Source: Myxococcales bacterium (GTDB taxonomy: Bacteria; Myxococcota_A; UBA9042; PHBI01; JAAZYN01). From it: a stretch of 5,792 nt of DNA. Position numbers and translations under genes: made by a program. Shown piece after piece: positions 5,733 through 5,792 of the stretch (within the stretch, counting starts at the first letter, position 1; every line of letters starts with the position of its first letter). The stretch covers positions 1 through 5,792 of the forward strand of contig JAAZYN010000274.1 in assembly GCA_014239625.1 (NCBI GenBank), given 5' to 3'. The notes under the pieces are model-generated. The model was not told where the DNA came from and ran no database searches. It was given only the letters and a program-made list of their open reading frames with translations.

Positions 5733-5792
5733 CTCATCTAGCCCCCATTTCTCACCAACCTCTGGCTCATGCTTGGGATCCTCGGCGCTTTC

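Overview
This is a GC-rich stretch with dense coding and strong third-position GC, so long antisense shadow frames are common. The gene set is a periplasmic lytic transglycosylase, a beta-propeller/di-heme peroxidase lipoprotein, a hot-dog thioesterase and a rhomboid protease. It fits a Gram-negative, high-GC proteobacterial or deltaproteobacterial-type genome, with Myxococcota my best guess. That placement is inference: there is no rRNA or other phylogenetic marker here.

Layout from left to right. (1) Positions 1-147, minus strand: the first 49 codons of a class V PLP-dependent aminotransferase-like enzyme that runs off the left edge. (2) 148-619: a 472-base divergent intergenic region with no convincing gene. 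(3) 620-1234, plus strand: a short membrane-anchored SLT-type lytic transglycosylase. It converges on the next gene with only 21 bases between the stop codons. (4) 1256-3433, minus strand: a 725-residue lipoprotein with an N-terminal YVTN/YncE-like propeller and a C-terminal two-heme cytochrome c peroxidase/MauG-like module. (5) 3434-3732: an intergenic region with three perfect 18-bp tandem repeats and an inverted partial copy. (6) 3733-4179, minus strand: a YbgC/4HBT-type acyl-CoA thioesterase. (7) 4180-4467: non-coding. (8) 4468-5597, minus strand: a rhomboid intramembrane serine protease split by an apparent one-base deletion near 5219, with all catalytic residues preserved across the two frames and an added helical C-terminal domain. 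(9) 5598-5792: leader or N-terminal extension with a GC-rich hairpin.

The three minus-strand genes at 1256-5597 lie head to tail but are separated by about 290-300 bases each, so they look like separately expressed genes rather than a tight operon. Several products act at the cell envelope (peptidoglycan cleavage, a periplasmic or outer-membrane haem lipoprotein, a membrane protease), but nothing ties them into one pathway. I do not see a new defence, mobile or secretion system. The points most worth checking are the rhomboid frameshift, the tandem/inverted repeat, a 14-bp direct repeat flanking the transglycosylase gene, and the architecture of the haem lipoprotein.
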